From: Collinsella aerofaciens
Lineage (GTDB): Bacteria; Actinomycetota; Coriobacteriia; Coriobacteriales; Coriobacteriaceae
Reading direction: 5' to 3'
DNA: 64,000 bases
Assembly: GCA_905213325.1 (NCBI GenBank)
Contig: CAJMHW010000001.1
Span: forward strand, 71,767 to 135,766
The notes beneath the pieces were generated by a model. That model worked only from the letters and a program-made list of their open reading frames with translations. It ran no database searches and was not told the origin of the DNA. Made by a program: the position numbers and the translations under genes. Of this stretch, positions 1-8,200 are shown piece after piece; the first letter of the stretch is position 1; every line of letters starts with the position of its first letter.

Positions 1-1482
1 GGCCAGGCGGTTTGCCACGCGCTCGCCCAGCTCAAAGAAATCACCGAGTGCGAGCACTGCTACGTCGCGACCCTGGCGAACCACGTTGTAGTGAACGGCA
101 CTGTAGTCGGTGTCTTCGGTGGGCGCAAGGTCGGGACGGCTCACCAGGCCAATGCCGGGCACGCGAATCGCCACAGGATGTTCGCGATGGTCGAGCGACC
201 AGTTCAGCATGGACAGATATTCCTCCATGCAGGCCGGCGCTAGGTAGCGCATGTTGGGAAGAGCGCCCAGCATGGAAATATCGAAGAACGAGAGGTGCGT
301 CTCGGACGTGGTGCCAAAGATCGAGGCGCCAAACACCAAGATGGTTGCGGGGGCATCGTTGAGGCACAGGTCGTGCCACAGCTCGTCGTAGGCGCGCTGC
401 AAAAACGTGCCGTACACACCAAAGACTGGCTTGGCGCCCGAGCGCGCAAGCGCGGTGGCAAAAGTTACGGCGTGCTCCTCGGCAATGCCCACGTCGACAA
501 ACTGCTTACCTGCCGCAGCGCGAAGCTCGGGTGTAAAGCCCATGATGTAGGGCGTGGCGGCCGTGATGCCCACGACCTGCGAATCGCGCTCGATGGCGGT
601 GCTGAGCGCCTCGCCCGTAATATCGGCATAGGTGCGCGGTGCGGGCTCGCTCGGATGGCCCGGGCAGAGCTTGCGCCCAGTCGCCATGTCAAACGGACCC
701 ACGTGGTGCCAGCGTTCCGGGTCGCTCTGGGCTGGCTCAAAGCCCTTGCCCTTGGCGGTGGAGACGTGCAGCACGATGGGGTGATCGATATTGCGCAGTT
801 CCTGCAACGCGTCGACGAGGGCCAACACATCGTTACCGGCGTCCAGATAGCGGTAGTCGAGCCCCATCGCGCGGAAGACGTTGCGCTCACAGGCACCGTT
901 GCTGGCGCGCAGCTCGGCCAGATTGCGATACAGGCCGCCATGGTTCTCGGCAATGGACTGGTCGTTATCGTTGACGATGATGATCAGGTTGCTATCGAGT
1001 TCGGCGGCATTGTTAAAGCCCTCAAACGCCAGGCCGCCCGAAAGCGAGCCGTCGCCAATGATGGTGATGACGTTATACGTGTCGCCCGCCAGGTCACGCG
1101 CGTGGGCAAGGCCGCAGCCCAGGCTCACCGACGTGGAGGTATGGCCCATGGCGAACAGGTCGTGCTCGGACTCGTTGGGATTGGCAAAGCCAGAAGCCTC
1201 ACCATAACGCTCCGGATTGATATAGGTGTACGCGCGCCCGGTCAGCGCCTTGTGGGCGTAGGTCTGGTGCGACACGTCAAAGACAATTTTGTCGGTGGGG
1301 GAGTTAAACACGCGATGGAGCGCGACCGTGAGCTCAACGACGCCCAAGTTGGGGGCAACGTGCCCGCCGACGGCGGCGGAGCTTTCGAGGATGGCGTGGC
1401 GAATCTCGTCGCAGAGCTGCGGGAGCTCGGCGCGATTAAGAGCCTTGACGTCCTCGGGCGTTGTCGTTTGCGTAAGCAGCAT
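1..1482 (-). CDS. dxs: 1-deoxy-D-xylulose-5-phosphate synthase (3' end cut by window edge)
   Basis: Thiamine-diphosphate enzyme that condenses pyruvate and glyceraldehyde 3-phosphate in the first step of the MEP isoprenoid pathway. The 494 visible codons start MLLTQTTTPEDVKALN and contain GGHVAPNLGVVELTVALH, DVSHQTYAHK, the ThDP-binding GDGSLSGG and NDNDQSIAENHGG, then the transketolase-like pyrimidine domain (VDVGIAEEHAVTFA). The upstream in-frame ATG near 1500 is followed at once by a stop, so the start at 1482 is forced. DVSHQ replaces the commoner DVGHQ, as in a compact Gram-positive subgroup I recall. The C-terminal transketolase domain lies outside the window. IspE (50.3 kb) acts in the same pathway. 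Confidence 0.93.
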   Translation of the reverse strand, partial: MLLTQTTTPEDVKALNRAELPQLCDEIRHAILESSAAVGGHVAPNLGVVELTVALHRVFNSPTDKIVFDVSHQTYAHKALTGRAYTYINPERYGEASGFANPNESEHDLFAMGHTSTSVSLGCGLAHARDLAGDTYNVITIIGDGSLSGGLAFEGFNNAAELDSNLIIIVNDNDQSIAENHGGLYRNLAELRASNGACERNVFRAMGLDYRYLDAGNDVLALVDALQELRNIDHPIVLHVSTAKGKGFEPAQSDPERWHHVGPFDMATGRKLCPGHPSEPAPRTYADITGEALSTAIERDSQVVGITAATPYIMGFTPELRAAAGKQFVDVGIAEEHAVTFATALARSGAKPVFGVYGTFLQRAYDELWHDLCLNDAPATILVFGASIFGTTSETHLSFFDISMLGALPNMRYLAPACMEEYLSMLNWSLDHREHPVAIRVPGIGLVSRPDLAPTEDTDYSAVHYNVVRQGRDVAVLALGDFFELGERVANRLA

Positions 1483-1594
1483 CGTTGTGGGTTACTCCAT
1501 GCGAATCGAGCGCCGGCGCTCCCTCGGCCGGCACAATTGCACAAAACAGTCTCGCACATTTTGGCGTTTGATATGTGACGGCGGCGCGGTAATT

Positions 1595-1621
1595 CGCCAA
1601 CTGGCGGGGCAAAACGTTTTG
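1595..1621. promoter_or_regulatory. Two small palindromes in the dxs / HD-protein divergent region
   Basis: The 228-bp divergent gap contains CGCCA-AC-TGGCG (1595-1606) and the perfect 12-mer CAAAACGTTTTG (1610-1621). Their place between divergent starts suggests operators, but no clear -35/-10 pair was found, so this is only suggestive. Confidence 0.25.
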
Positions 1622-1710
1622 TCCGATGCCATACTAGTAAATTCGATGATGATTTTATTCAATGCGTGCAGTCCGTGGTTTGCCGCCGTGAGCCGCTGGA
1701 AGGAGGCAGC

Positions 1711-2268
1711 ATGTCCAGTGCCGTTCGTGCCGAGAAAATCGCGCGCGAGGTCGACGATGCCGCCCGCCAGCTGGCCCAGGCAGGCCGCTTGGACCTGACG
1801 CACGAGTTTATCCAGCATGGTGACGTGACGGTCTATGCACATGTGACTTCGGTAGCGCGGGCGAGCCTGTCCTTTGCCGAGCGCTTGGGCCGTGCTGGCA
1901 TTTCGGTCGACCGTGCCTCGCTGCTGCGCGGAGCCCTGTTACACGATTACTTTCTCTACGATTGGCACGACCCCGACCCGAGCCATCGACTGCACGGATT
2001 TCGGCATCCGTTTTTTGCCCTGGCACGTGCGGAGGAAGATTTTGAGCTGACGTCGCGCGAGCGGAATATTATCGTGCGGCATATGTTTCCGCTGGTGCCG
2101 GTGCCGCCGACGTGTCGTGAGGCTTGGATTGTATGCCTGGCAGATAAATGGTGCGCGCTGCGCGAGACGGTCGCCGGCCGTCTGCCGCGCAAAGACGACG
2201 CGAACGATTTGAGCGAGGGCTCGAGCGACGGCTCGAGCAAAGATTCGAGTGAAAAGAGGAGAGGGTAG
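1711..2268 (+). CDS. HD-domain phosphohydrolase-like protein
   Basis: A 185-aa soluble protein. Residues 40-150 look like an HD metal-dependent phosphohydrolase core: an early His (VTVYAHVTSVARAS), the His-Asp pair in GALLHDYFLYDWHD, a following HGFRHP, and a late Asp in CLADKWCAL. The substrate is unknown; family members act on nucleotides or phosphoesters. The start ATG at 1711 follows AAGGAGGC, while the upstream in-frame ATG at 1666 lacks such a site. The tail (about residues 165-185) is a low-complexity Ser/Asp/Glu/Lys stretch. The next gene starts 3 bp after the stop, so the two are probably co-transcribed. Confidence 0.8.
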   Translation: MSSAVRAEKIAREVDDAARQLAQAGRLDLTHEFIQHGDVTVYAHVTSVARASLSFAERLGRAGISVDRASLLRGALLHDYFLYDWHDPDPSHRLHGFRHPFFALARAEEDFELTSRERNIIVRHMFPLVPVPPTCREAWIVCLADKWCALRETVAGRLPRKDDANDLSEGSSDGSSKDSSEKRRG

Positions 2269-2271
2269 ACG

Positions 2272-3291
2272 GTGGGGACCGCGATCGACATGGCATTTGA
2301 CGGCGCGACGCTTGCCGCCTGTCCGCTTTCGGCACTGGTGCTCTCGTTCGCCTTCTACGGGTTTTGCGGCTGGGCATGGGAATCGACGGTCTGCGCCATG
2401 CTCAACCACGGACGCTTTGCCAACAGCGGCTTTTTGCTGGGACCGTGTTGCCCCATCTATGGCGCGGGCGGCATTGCCTGCTGGCTGCTGTTGCGCGGAA
2501 TTCCTGACGCGTCGAGCCAGTTTGTCGCTGCAGCGCTCGTATGCAGCGTGATTGAGTACAGCGTGGGCGTGCTGCTGGAAAAAACAACAGGCGCTCGCTT
2601 TTGGGACTATTCGCACCTGCCGTTTAACCTGCACGGACGCATCTGTCTGTACTGGGCATGCGCGTTTGGCCTGGGTGCGTTGTGCATTTGTCGCGTGGTG
2701 GAGCCGGCGGTGTTGGGCCTGCTTGCCCATCTGCCGGTGCTGATTGTGCGGCTGTCCGCCTTTATCGTCGCGGTCGCGATGATGGTCGACGCGGTGTGCT
2801 CGTTGGCGAGCTGGCGGCGTCTGTCCGATCAGTTGGAGCGCGTCCGGGCCGACCTTGCCGACCGCATCAATGAGTCGCTTGCCGATGCGTCAGACTCCAT
2901 GCTCGAACGTATTCCCGATTCGGCGATCGACTCGGTGGCACAGACGCACATCCGCAGCCGTGCCGTTAACGCGTGGCTGGCGGAGCTGGGCGACGCGACG
3001 CTCGATGCCCTGCGCGAGAAGGCTTCGATGCCGACGTTTATCTCGGATGGTGCTCGCGGCCTGGCGCTCGCTGCCCGCCGCGTGGCCGATGCCGCGCCGA
3101 GCATGCCGCGTCCGTCGCTCAGCCGTCGCCTTGCCGGTAAGCGCATGAGCCGTCCGGTACCGAGCGTGTCACTCAGTCGTCGTGACCTGCGCTTTTTCAA
3201 TGCCTTCCCGCGTCTGCGCATCAATCGCTACGAAGGTGTCATTCGAGCAACTAATCTCCGCGACCGCGCCCACGAGCTGTTTCGGCGCTAG
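2272..3291 (+). CDS. CmpB-type (putative ABC-transporter type IV) membrane protein
   Basis: A 339-aa protein. Its first 180 residues form about five membrane segments with the family signature FYGFCGWAWES ... NSGFLLGPCCPIYGAGG, matching the putative ABC_trans_CmpB/YmaC group (PF06541 as I recall). Biochemical function is unestablished. The remaining C-terminal half is a cationic, soluble, probably helical cytoplasmic extension ending in a run of Arg-rich segments. The GTG start at 2272 is preceded by AGGAGAGGG at good spacing; an ATG at 2290 is the alternative. It probably shares a transcript with the HD-domain gene just upstream. Confidence 0.75.
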   Translation: MGTAIDMAFDGATLAACPLSALVLSFAFYGFCGWAWESTVCAMLNHGRFANSGFLLGPCCPIYGAGGIACWLLLRGIPDASSQFVAAALVCSVIEYSVGVLLEKTTGARFWDYSHLPFNLHGRICLYWACAFGLGALCICRVVEPAVLGLLAHLPVLIVRLSAFIVAVAMMVDAVCSLASWRRLSDQLERVRADLADRINESLADASDSMLERIPDSAIDSVAQTHIRSRAVNAWLAELGDATLDALREKASMPTFISDGARGLALAARRVADAAPSMPRPSLSRRLAGKRMSRPVPSVSLSRRDLRFFNAFPRLRINRYEGVIRATNLRDRAHELFRR

Positions 3292-3296
3292 CCGGG

Positions 3297-3464
3297 ATGG
3301 GCGCGCTCACGGCTCCCTTGCTCGCGTATTTCCCGTTCGTTTCGCGTCCGTTGCCGCGCCGTTTCCAAGATTGCGGCGCCGTTGGAGACGGCAAGATCTG
3401 GGTCGAGCCGGTCGAGGAAGTTATCCGCATCCGTACCGGCGAACACGGCCCTTCTGCGGTGTAG
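3297..3464 (+). pseudogene. C-terminal remnant of a PII (GlnB/GlnK-type) signalling protein
   Basis: A 55-codon frame whose last 29 residues read GAVGDGKIWVEPVEEV then IRIRTGEHGPSAV and stop. This is the conserved C-terminal signature of PII proteins (GDGKIFV...EEAIRIRTGE...A). PII is normally about 112 aa, and the preceding 26 codons (MGALTAPLLAYFPFVS...) resemble no part of it. The ATP/2-oxoglutarate core and the T-loop are therefore missing, and no frame nearby supplies them. It starts 5 bp after the CmpB-type gene without a clear ribosome site. I read it as a deletion scar; a translated micro-protein cannot be excluded. Confidence 0.7.
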
Positions 3465-3480
3465 GGCAATCTTTCGCCTG

Positions 3481-3510
3481 ACGGGCGCGCCTCTCTCGGG
3501 GCGCGCCCGT
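3481..3510 (+). terminator. Hairpin downstream of the CmpB gene / PII remnant
   Basis: Perfect 11-bp stem ACGGGCGCGCC / GGCGCGCCCGT (3481-3491 with 3500-3510), 8-nt loop. The following TTCTCGT is only weakly U-rich. Confidence 0.55.
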
Positions 3511-3545
3511 TCTCGTCTACAATATCGTGCAGACGAAGGAGAGGC

Positions 3546-4409
3546 ATGCCCATGATCAAGATGTTTGCGAGTGACTTAGACGGAACGCTGTTGAATGCCC
3601 TGCACGAGGCAGACGGGACCATTCGCCGTGCCATTCGCGAGCTGACCGAGGCCGGCCTGCATGTGGTTCCCGCGACCGGACGCTCGACGCTGCCGATCGG
3701 CGAGCATGGCTTCACAGGTCTGGCACTCGACGCCTGCTGCTCCAACGGATCCATCGTGCGTGACAGCCATGGTGAGGTGCTCAAGACCTGGACCATCGAC
3801 CCGCAGGTTACCGAGGAGCTGCTCAAGGCGTTCCCGGACATTTGCTTCGACTGCTCCACGCCCGACGGCATGTTCTCGAGCGGCTCGTTCGAGATGCACC
3901 AGGCGGGTTTTAAGAAGGACAGCCCCATCAAGCGCATCGTGATGCGTGGCATGCGTGCACGTGGCGGGTATCACGAGGAGCAGTATTTCGACCAGTCGAT
4001 CGGTGACATCCTGCGCCACGATGTGTGCAAGATCAACTGCCGCGTGACCTCGCCCGAGCTGGAGCGCGACCTTAAGGCATATTTGGCCGAGCGATCGGAC
4101 CGCGTGGTCAACGCGCCGTTCGATCCGGTGATGTTCGAGATCACGGACGTGGCGTGCAACAAGGGCGAGAGCGTGGCCTGGCTGGCGGGCTACTACGGTA
4201 TTGCCGAGGATGAGGTCGCGGTCTACGGCGACGGCGGCAACGACATCGCCATGCTCAAGCGTTTCCGCCACAGCTACGCGACCAAAAACGCAAGCGATGC
4301 AGCCAAGGCCGCCGCGAGCGCGACCATCGGCAGCTGCATGGTCCACGCCGTCCCCAAACACATGCTCGCCACCATGCGCAAGCAAAACTCTCGCACCGTC
4401 ATCGAATGA
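3546..4409 (+). CDS. Cof-type HAD-superfamily hydrolase
   Basis: A 287-aa phosphatase of the HAD superfamily, Cof/IIB subgroup. HAD motif I is SDLDGTLLN near the N-terminus (nucleophile Asp, acid/base Asp), motif II lies in ATGRST, and the acidic motif IV is GDGGNDIAML near residue 230. The long insert between motifs II and III is the C2 cap expected for sugar-phosphate or nucleotide-phosphate phosphatases. The exact substrate cannot be told. An AGGAG site precedes two Met codons (3546 and 3552); either could be used. A stop-anchored palindrome follows the gene. Confidence 0.88.
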   Translation: MPMIKMFASDLDGTLLNALHEADGTIRRAIRELTEAGLHVVPATGRSTLPIGEHGFTGLALDACCSNGSIVRDSHGEVLKTWTIDPQVTEELLKAFPDICFDCSTPDGMFSSGSFEMHQAGFKKDSPIKRIVMRGMRARGGYHEEQYFDQSIGDILRHDVCKINCRVTSPELERDLKAYLAERSDRVVNAPFDPVMFEITDVACNKGESVAWLAGYYGIAEDEVAVYGDGGNDIAMLKRFRHSYATKNASDAAKAAASATIGSCMVHAVPKHMLATMRKQNSRTVIE

Positions 4410-4440
4410 TGTGACAAAAGGACTGTCTCTTCGTCACATC
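4408..4440 (+). repeat. Stop-codon-overlapping palindrome, GGGACAG-like family
   Basis: GATGTGAC (4408-4415) pairs perfectly with GTCACATC (4433-4440). The left arm begins inside the TGA stop of the HAD gene. The loop contains AGGACTGTCTC, a degenerate form of the GGGACAG core seen in several other post-stop palindromes of this window. Confidence 0.6.
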
Positions 4441-4464
4441 CAAAATATTGCCTTTACGTGTTGA

Positions 4465-4508
4465 TGCACACGGTGTGCAATAATACTCGCACTGTGCAAT
4501 AGCGCACA
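4465..4508. promoter_or_regulatory. Putative operator palindromes upstream of TetR gene 1
   Basis: TGCACAC-G-GTGTGCA (4465-4479) is a single-base-centred palindrome. A second, looser site TGTGC-N6-GCACA lies at 4493-4508. TAATAC (4481-4486), a possible -10, sits between them. This is a layout typical of autoregulation by a TetR protein; inferred from position only. Confidence 0.5.
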
Positions 4509-4530
4509 GGCTGAGTAACAAGGAGGACGC

Positions 4531-5241
4531 TTGTCCCAGCTCGAGAAATGCGATCGCCGGTCCCTTCGCTCGCAGCGTGCCCTTCGCCAGGCACTTGCCA
4601 GCGAGCTTGCCGAAAGCGGCGACCTTTCGCGCATTAATGTCGCGTCGCTCACCGAGCGCGCTGGCCTTACGCGCCGCACGTTCTATTCGCACTACCGCGA
4701 TATCCCCGACTTTATCAATCAAATCGAGGACGGCTTGCTGGCCGAGATCCGTGAGCGTATTGAGCTCATCACCGCAGCTCAGCTGCCCGATCTCTATCAC
4801 AACATCGATGAGCTCGAGCCGGCGCCCGGTTCGGTTGAGCTGCTGCGTTATCTTGCGGCCAACCGCGACTTAATCGGTGCGCTGCTGGGTCCGGGCGGCG
4901 ACCAGGCCTTCATTAAAAGGATCATCGACACCGCTCGTGAGGCTGTGGTGCCGCGTGCGCAGACGGGCATTTTGGGCCTGGCGCTGGGCACGTTCTTTGA
5001 CTACTACGTCACCTACGTCGTGAGTGCCGAGGTCGGCATGATTCAGCGCTGGTTTGAGCGTGGGCTCACCGAATCGCCCGAGGCCATGGCGCGCATTATG
5101 ACGGTGCTCGCTTTTGTGCGCCCTGGTGACCTGTATGGCCAACCCATCGATATCAACGTGCCGGAATACGGCATGAAGCTATTGAACCTGCAGCTCGAGG
5201 ACGCGGCCGACACCACCGCAGCCGTCGAGTCCAACAACTAA
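4531..5241 (+). CDS. TetR-family transcriptional regulator (activase module 1)
   Basis: A 236-aa one-domain DNA-binding repressor. The N-terminal helix-turn-helix is NVASLTERAGLTRRTFYSHY followed by RDIPDF, the usual TetR layout. The rest is a helical ligand/dimerisation domain, the C-terminal type often seen with YcdC/YsiA-like regulators. The start is TTG at 4531 after AGGAGG. The activase-fusion gene begins 11 bp after the stop, so the two form an operon. Palindromes upstream suggest it controls its own operon. The inducing ligand is unknown; an acyl-CoA or other substrate of the downstream system is plausible but unproven. Confidence 0.87.
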   Translation: MSQLEKCDRRSLRSQRALRQALASELAESGDLSRINVASLTERAGLTRRTFYSHYRDIPDFINQIEDGLLAEIRERIELITAAQLPDLYHNIDELEPAPGSVELLRYLAANRDLIGALLGPGGDQAFIKRIIDTAREAVVPRAQTGILGLALGTFFDYYVTYVVSAEVGMIQRWFERGLTESPEAMARIMTVLAFVRPGDLYGQPIDINVPEYGMKLLNLQLEDAADTTAAVESNN

Positions 5242-5252
5242 GAGGAGAGACA

Positions 5253-8200
5253 ATGAGCAAACTCGTCGAGGGCATTAAAGACCGTATGGTCGCTGCCGCG
5301 CGTGAGGCTGCGCCCGCCGTGGTGGATGCCGCGCAGAAGGCCGCGACCGCAGCTGCCGAGAAAGTTGCCGAGGCAGTTGCCGATGCCAAGAACGCGGCAG
5401 GGGAGACGTCCGTCGCTAGCGAGCCCGCCATCGCCGCTGAACCCGTAGCCGCCACCGCCGCCCACGCCCCCGAAGGCGCGATCTTCAACCCCGAGAACGC
5501 TCGTGGCAACCTGCACCTGGGCATCGACGTGGGCTCCACCACCGTCAAGCTCGCCGTGCTCAACGACGACAACCAGATCGTTTACGCCAAGTACCAGCGC
5601 CACCACACCGACGTCCGTGCCTGCGCCCGTGACCTGTTCGAGGGCGCTGCGACCGTGCTGCCGACGGCCCAGATGACTTGCGCCATTACCGGCTCGGGCG
5701 GCCTGCTGCTGTCCCAGTGGCTCGACCTGGAGTTTGTCCAGGAGGTCATCGCCAGCAAGCGTGCCGTCGAGACCCTCATCCCGGCCACCGATGTCGCCAT
5801 CGAGCTGGGCGGCGAGGACGCCAAGATCATCTACTTCGACAACGGCATCGAGCAGCGCATGAACGGCACCTGCGCCGGCGGCACGGGCGCGTTCATCGAC
5901 CAGATGGCAACCCTGCTGCACACCGATGCCAGTGGCCTCAACAAGCTCGCGGCCAACGCCACCACCATCTATCCCATTGCCAGCCGCTGCGGCGTTTTTG
6001 CCAAGACCGACGTCCAGCCGCTGCTCAACGAGGGCGCCCGCCCCGAGGACGTGGCCGCCTCCATTTTCCAGGCTGTCGTGACCCAGACCATTTCGGGCCT
6101 GGCGTGTGGCCGTCCCATCCGCGGCAACGTTGCCTTCCTGGGCGGCCCGCTGCAGTACCTCTCCGAGCTGCGCCACCGCTTCTACCTCACGCTCAACCTG
6201 GACGAGGAGCACCGCATTGTGCCCCAAAACGCCCACCTGTTTGTGGCGAGCGGCGCCGCCATGGCGCACGAGTCCAACAAGCTCAGCACGTTCCCGCAGC
6301 TCATCGAGGCCATCGATGCCCTGGGCGACACGCAGGGTGCCGAGGTCGAGCGTCTGGATCCGCTCTTTGCCACCGACGAGGACTTTGCCGAGTTCAAAAC
6401 CCGCCACGACGCCGAGGTCGTCCCCAAGGGCAAGCTCGAAGGCTACACCGGCCGCGTGTTCATCGGCATCGACGCCGGCTCCACCACCATGAAGGCCGCG
6501 CTCGTGGGCGAGGACGGTCAGCTGCTGCACACCTGGTACGGCAACAACAACGGCGACATCCTAGGCACGGCCAAGGTCATCATGGCCGATTTCTACAACC
6601 ACATCCCCGCGGGCTGCACCATCGGCCACGTGACCACCACGGGCTACGGCGAGGCGCTGCTCATCGAGGCCCTCAAGGCCGATTCCGGCGAGATCGAGAC
6701 CGTTGCGCACCTGCGCGGCGCCAAGGCATTCCTGCCCGGCGTCGAGTTTATCCTGGACATCGGCGGCCAGGACATGAAGTGCCTGCGCGTCAAGGACGGC
6801 GTCATCGAGCACATCATGCTCAACGAGGCCTGCTCGTCGGGTTGCGGTAGCTTTATCGAGAGCTTCGCCGTCTCTATGAACATGGACGTGCGCGCGTTCG
6901 CCAACGCCGCCATCCATGCCAAGGCCCCGGTCGACCTGGGAAGTCGCTGCACGGTCTTTATGAACTCGCGCGTCAAGCAGGCGCAAAAGGAAGGCGCCAC
7001 GGTGGGCGACATCGCGGCCGGCCTGTCCTATTCCGTCATCAAGAATGCCCTGTTCAAGGTCATTAAGCTGCGCGACCCCAAGGAGATCGGCAGTCAGGTG
7101 ATCGTCCAGGGCGGCACCTTTATGTCCGATGCCACGCTGCGCGCATTTGAGCAGCTCACCGGCGTTCATGCCGTGCGTCCCGACATCGCCGGCTGCATGG
7201 GTGCCTACGGTGCGGCCCTGCTCGCCCGCGATCGCGCCGGCGCCGACGGCACCTCGACCATCCTCTCGGCCGAGGACATCGCGCACCTCACCGTGACGCA
7301 AAAGCATGTCCGCTGCGGTCGCTGCTCCAACAACTGCCAGCTTACCGTCAACGACTTTGGCGGCGGTAGGCGCTTCATTACCGGCAACCGCTGCGAGAAG
7401 GGCGCCGGCCACAAAAAGCAGAAGACTGAGGCCCCCAACCTCTTCAAAAAGAAAAACGAGCTGCTCTTTGACCGCGAGGTGCTGAGCCCCGACGAGGCCC
7501 CGCGCGGCACCGTGGGTATCCCGCGCGCACTCAACATGTACGAGAACTACCCCTTCTGGCATGCGTTCTTTACGCGCCTGGGCTTTAGCGTGCAGCTGTC
7601 CGACCAGTCGAGCAAAAAGACCTACCAGGCGGGCATCGAGTCCATGCCGTCCGAGAGCGTGTGCTATCCGGCCAAGATGAGCCACGGCCACGTGATGAAC
7701 CTCATCGACCGTGACGTCGACTTTATCTGGATGCCGTGCGTGCGCTGGGAGCGCAAGGAGGATCCGACCGCCGGCAACTGCTATAACTGCCCCATCGTCA
7801 TGAGCTACCCCACGGCGCTGGCGCTCAACATCGACGAGATCCGTGAGCAGAACATCGAGTTCCTGTACCCGTTTGTGCCCTATCACGACAAGACCGAGCT
7901 CAAGCGCCGTCTATACCAGGTGCTCGCCGTCGACCGTGTGGCCGATGCTGAGGCCGGTCGCGGTCGCGTGCGCGGTCCCAAAATCACGCGCTCTGAGGTC
8001 GATGCCGCCGTCAACGCCGCCTACGAGGCCGACGCGCGTTTTCACGAGGACATCCAGACCATGGGCGAGGAGGCCCTTAAGTGGGTCGAGGACCACGGCG
8101 GCCACGGCATCGTACTCGCCGGCCGTCCTTACCACAACGACCCCGAGATCAACCACGCCCTGCCCGAACTTATCTCGAGCTTTGGCTTTGCGGTCTTTAC

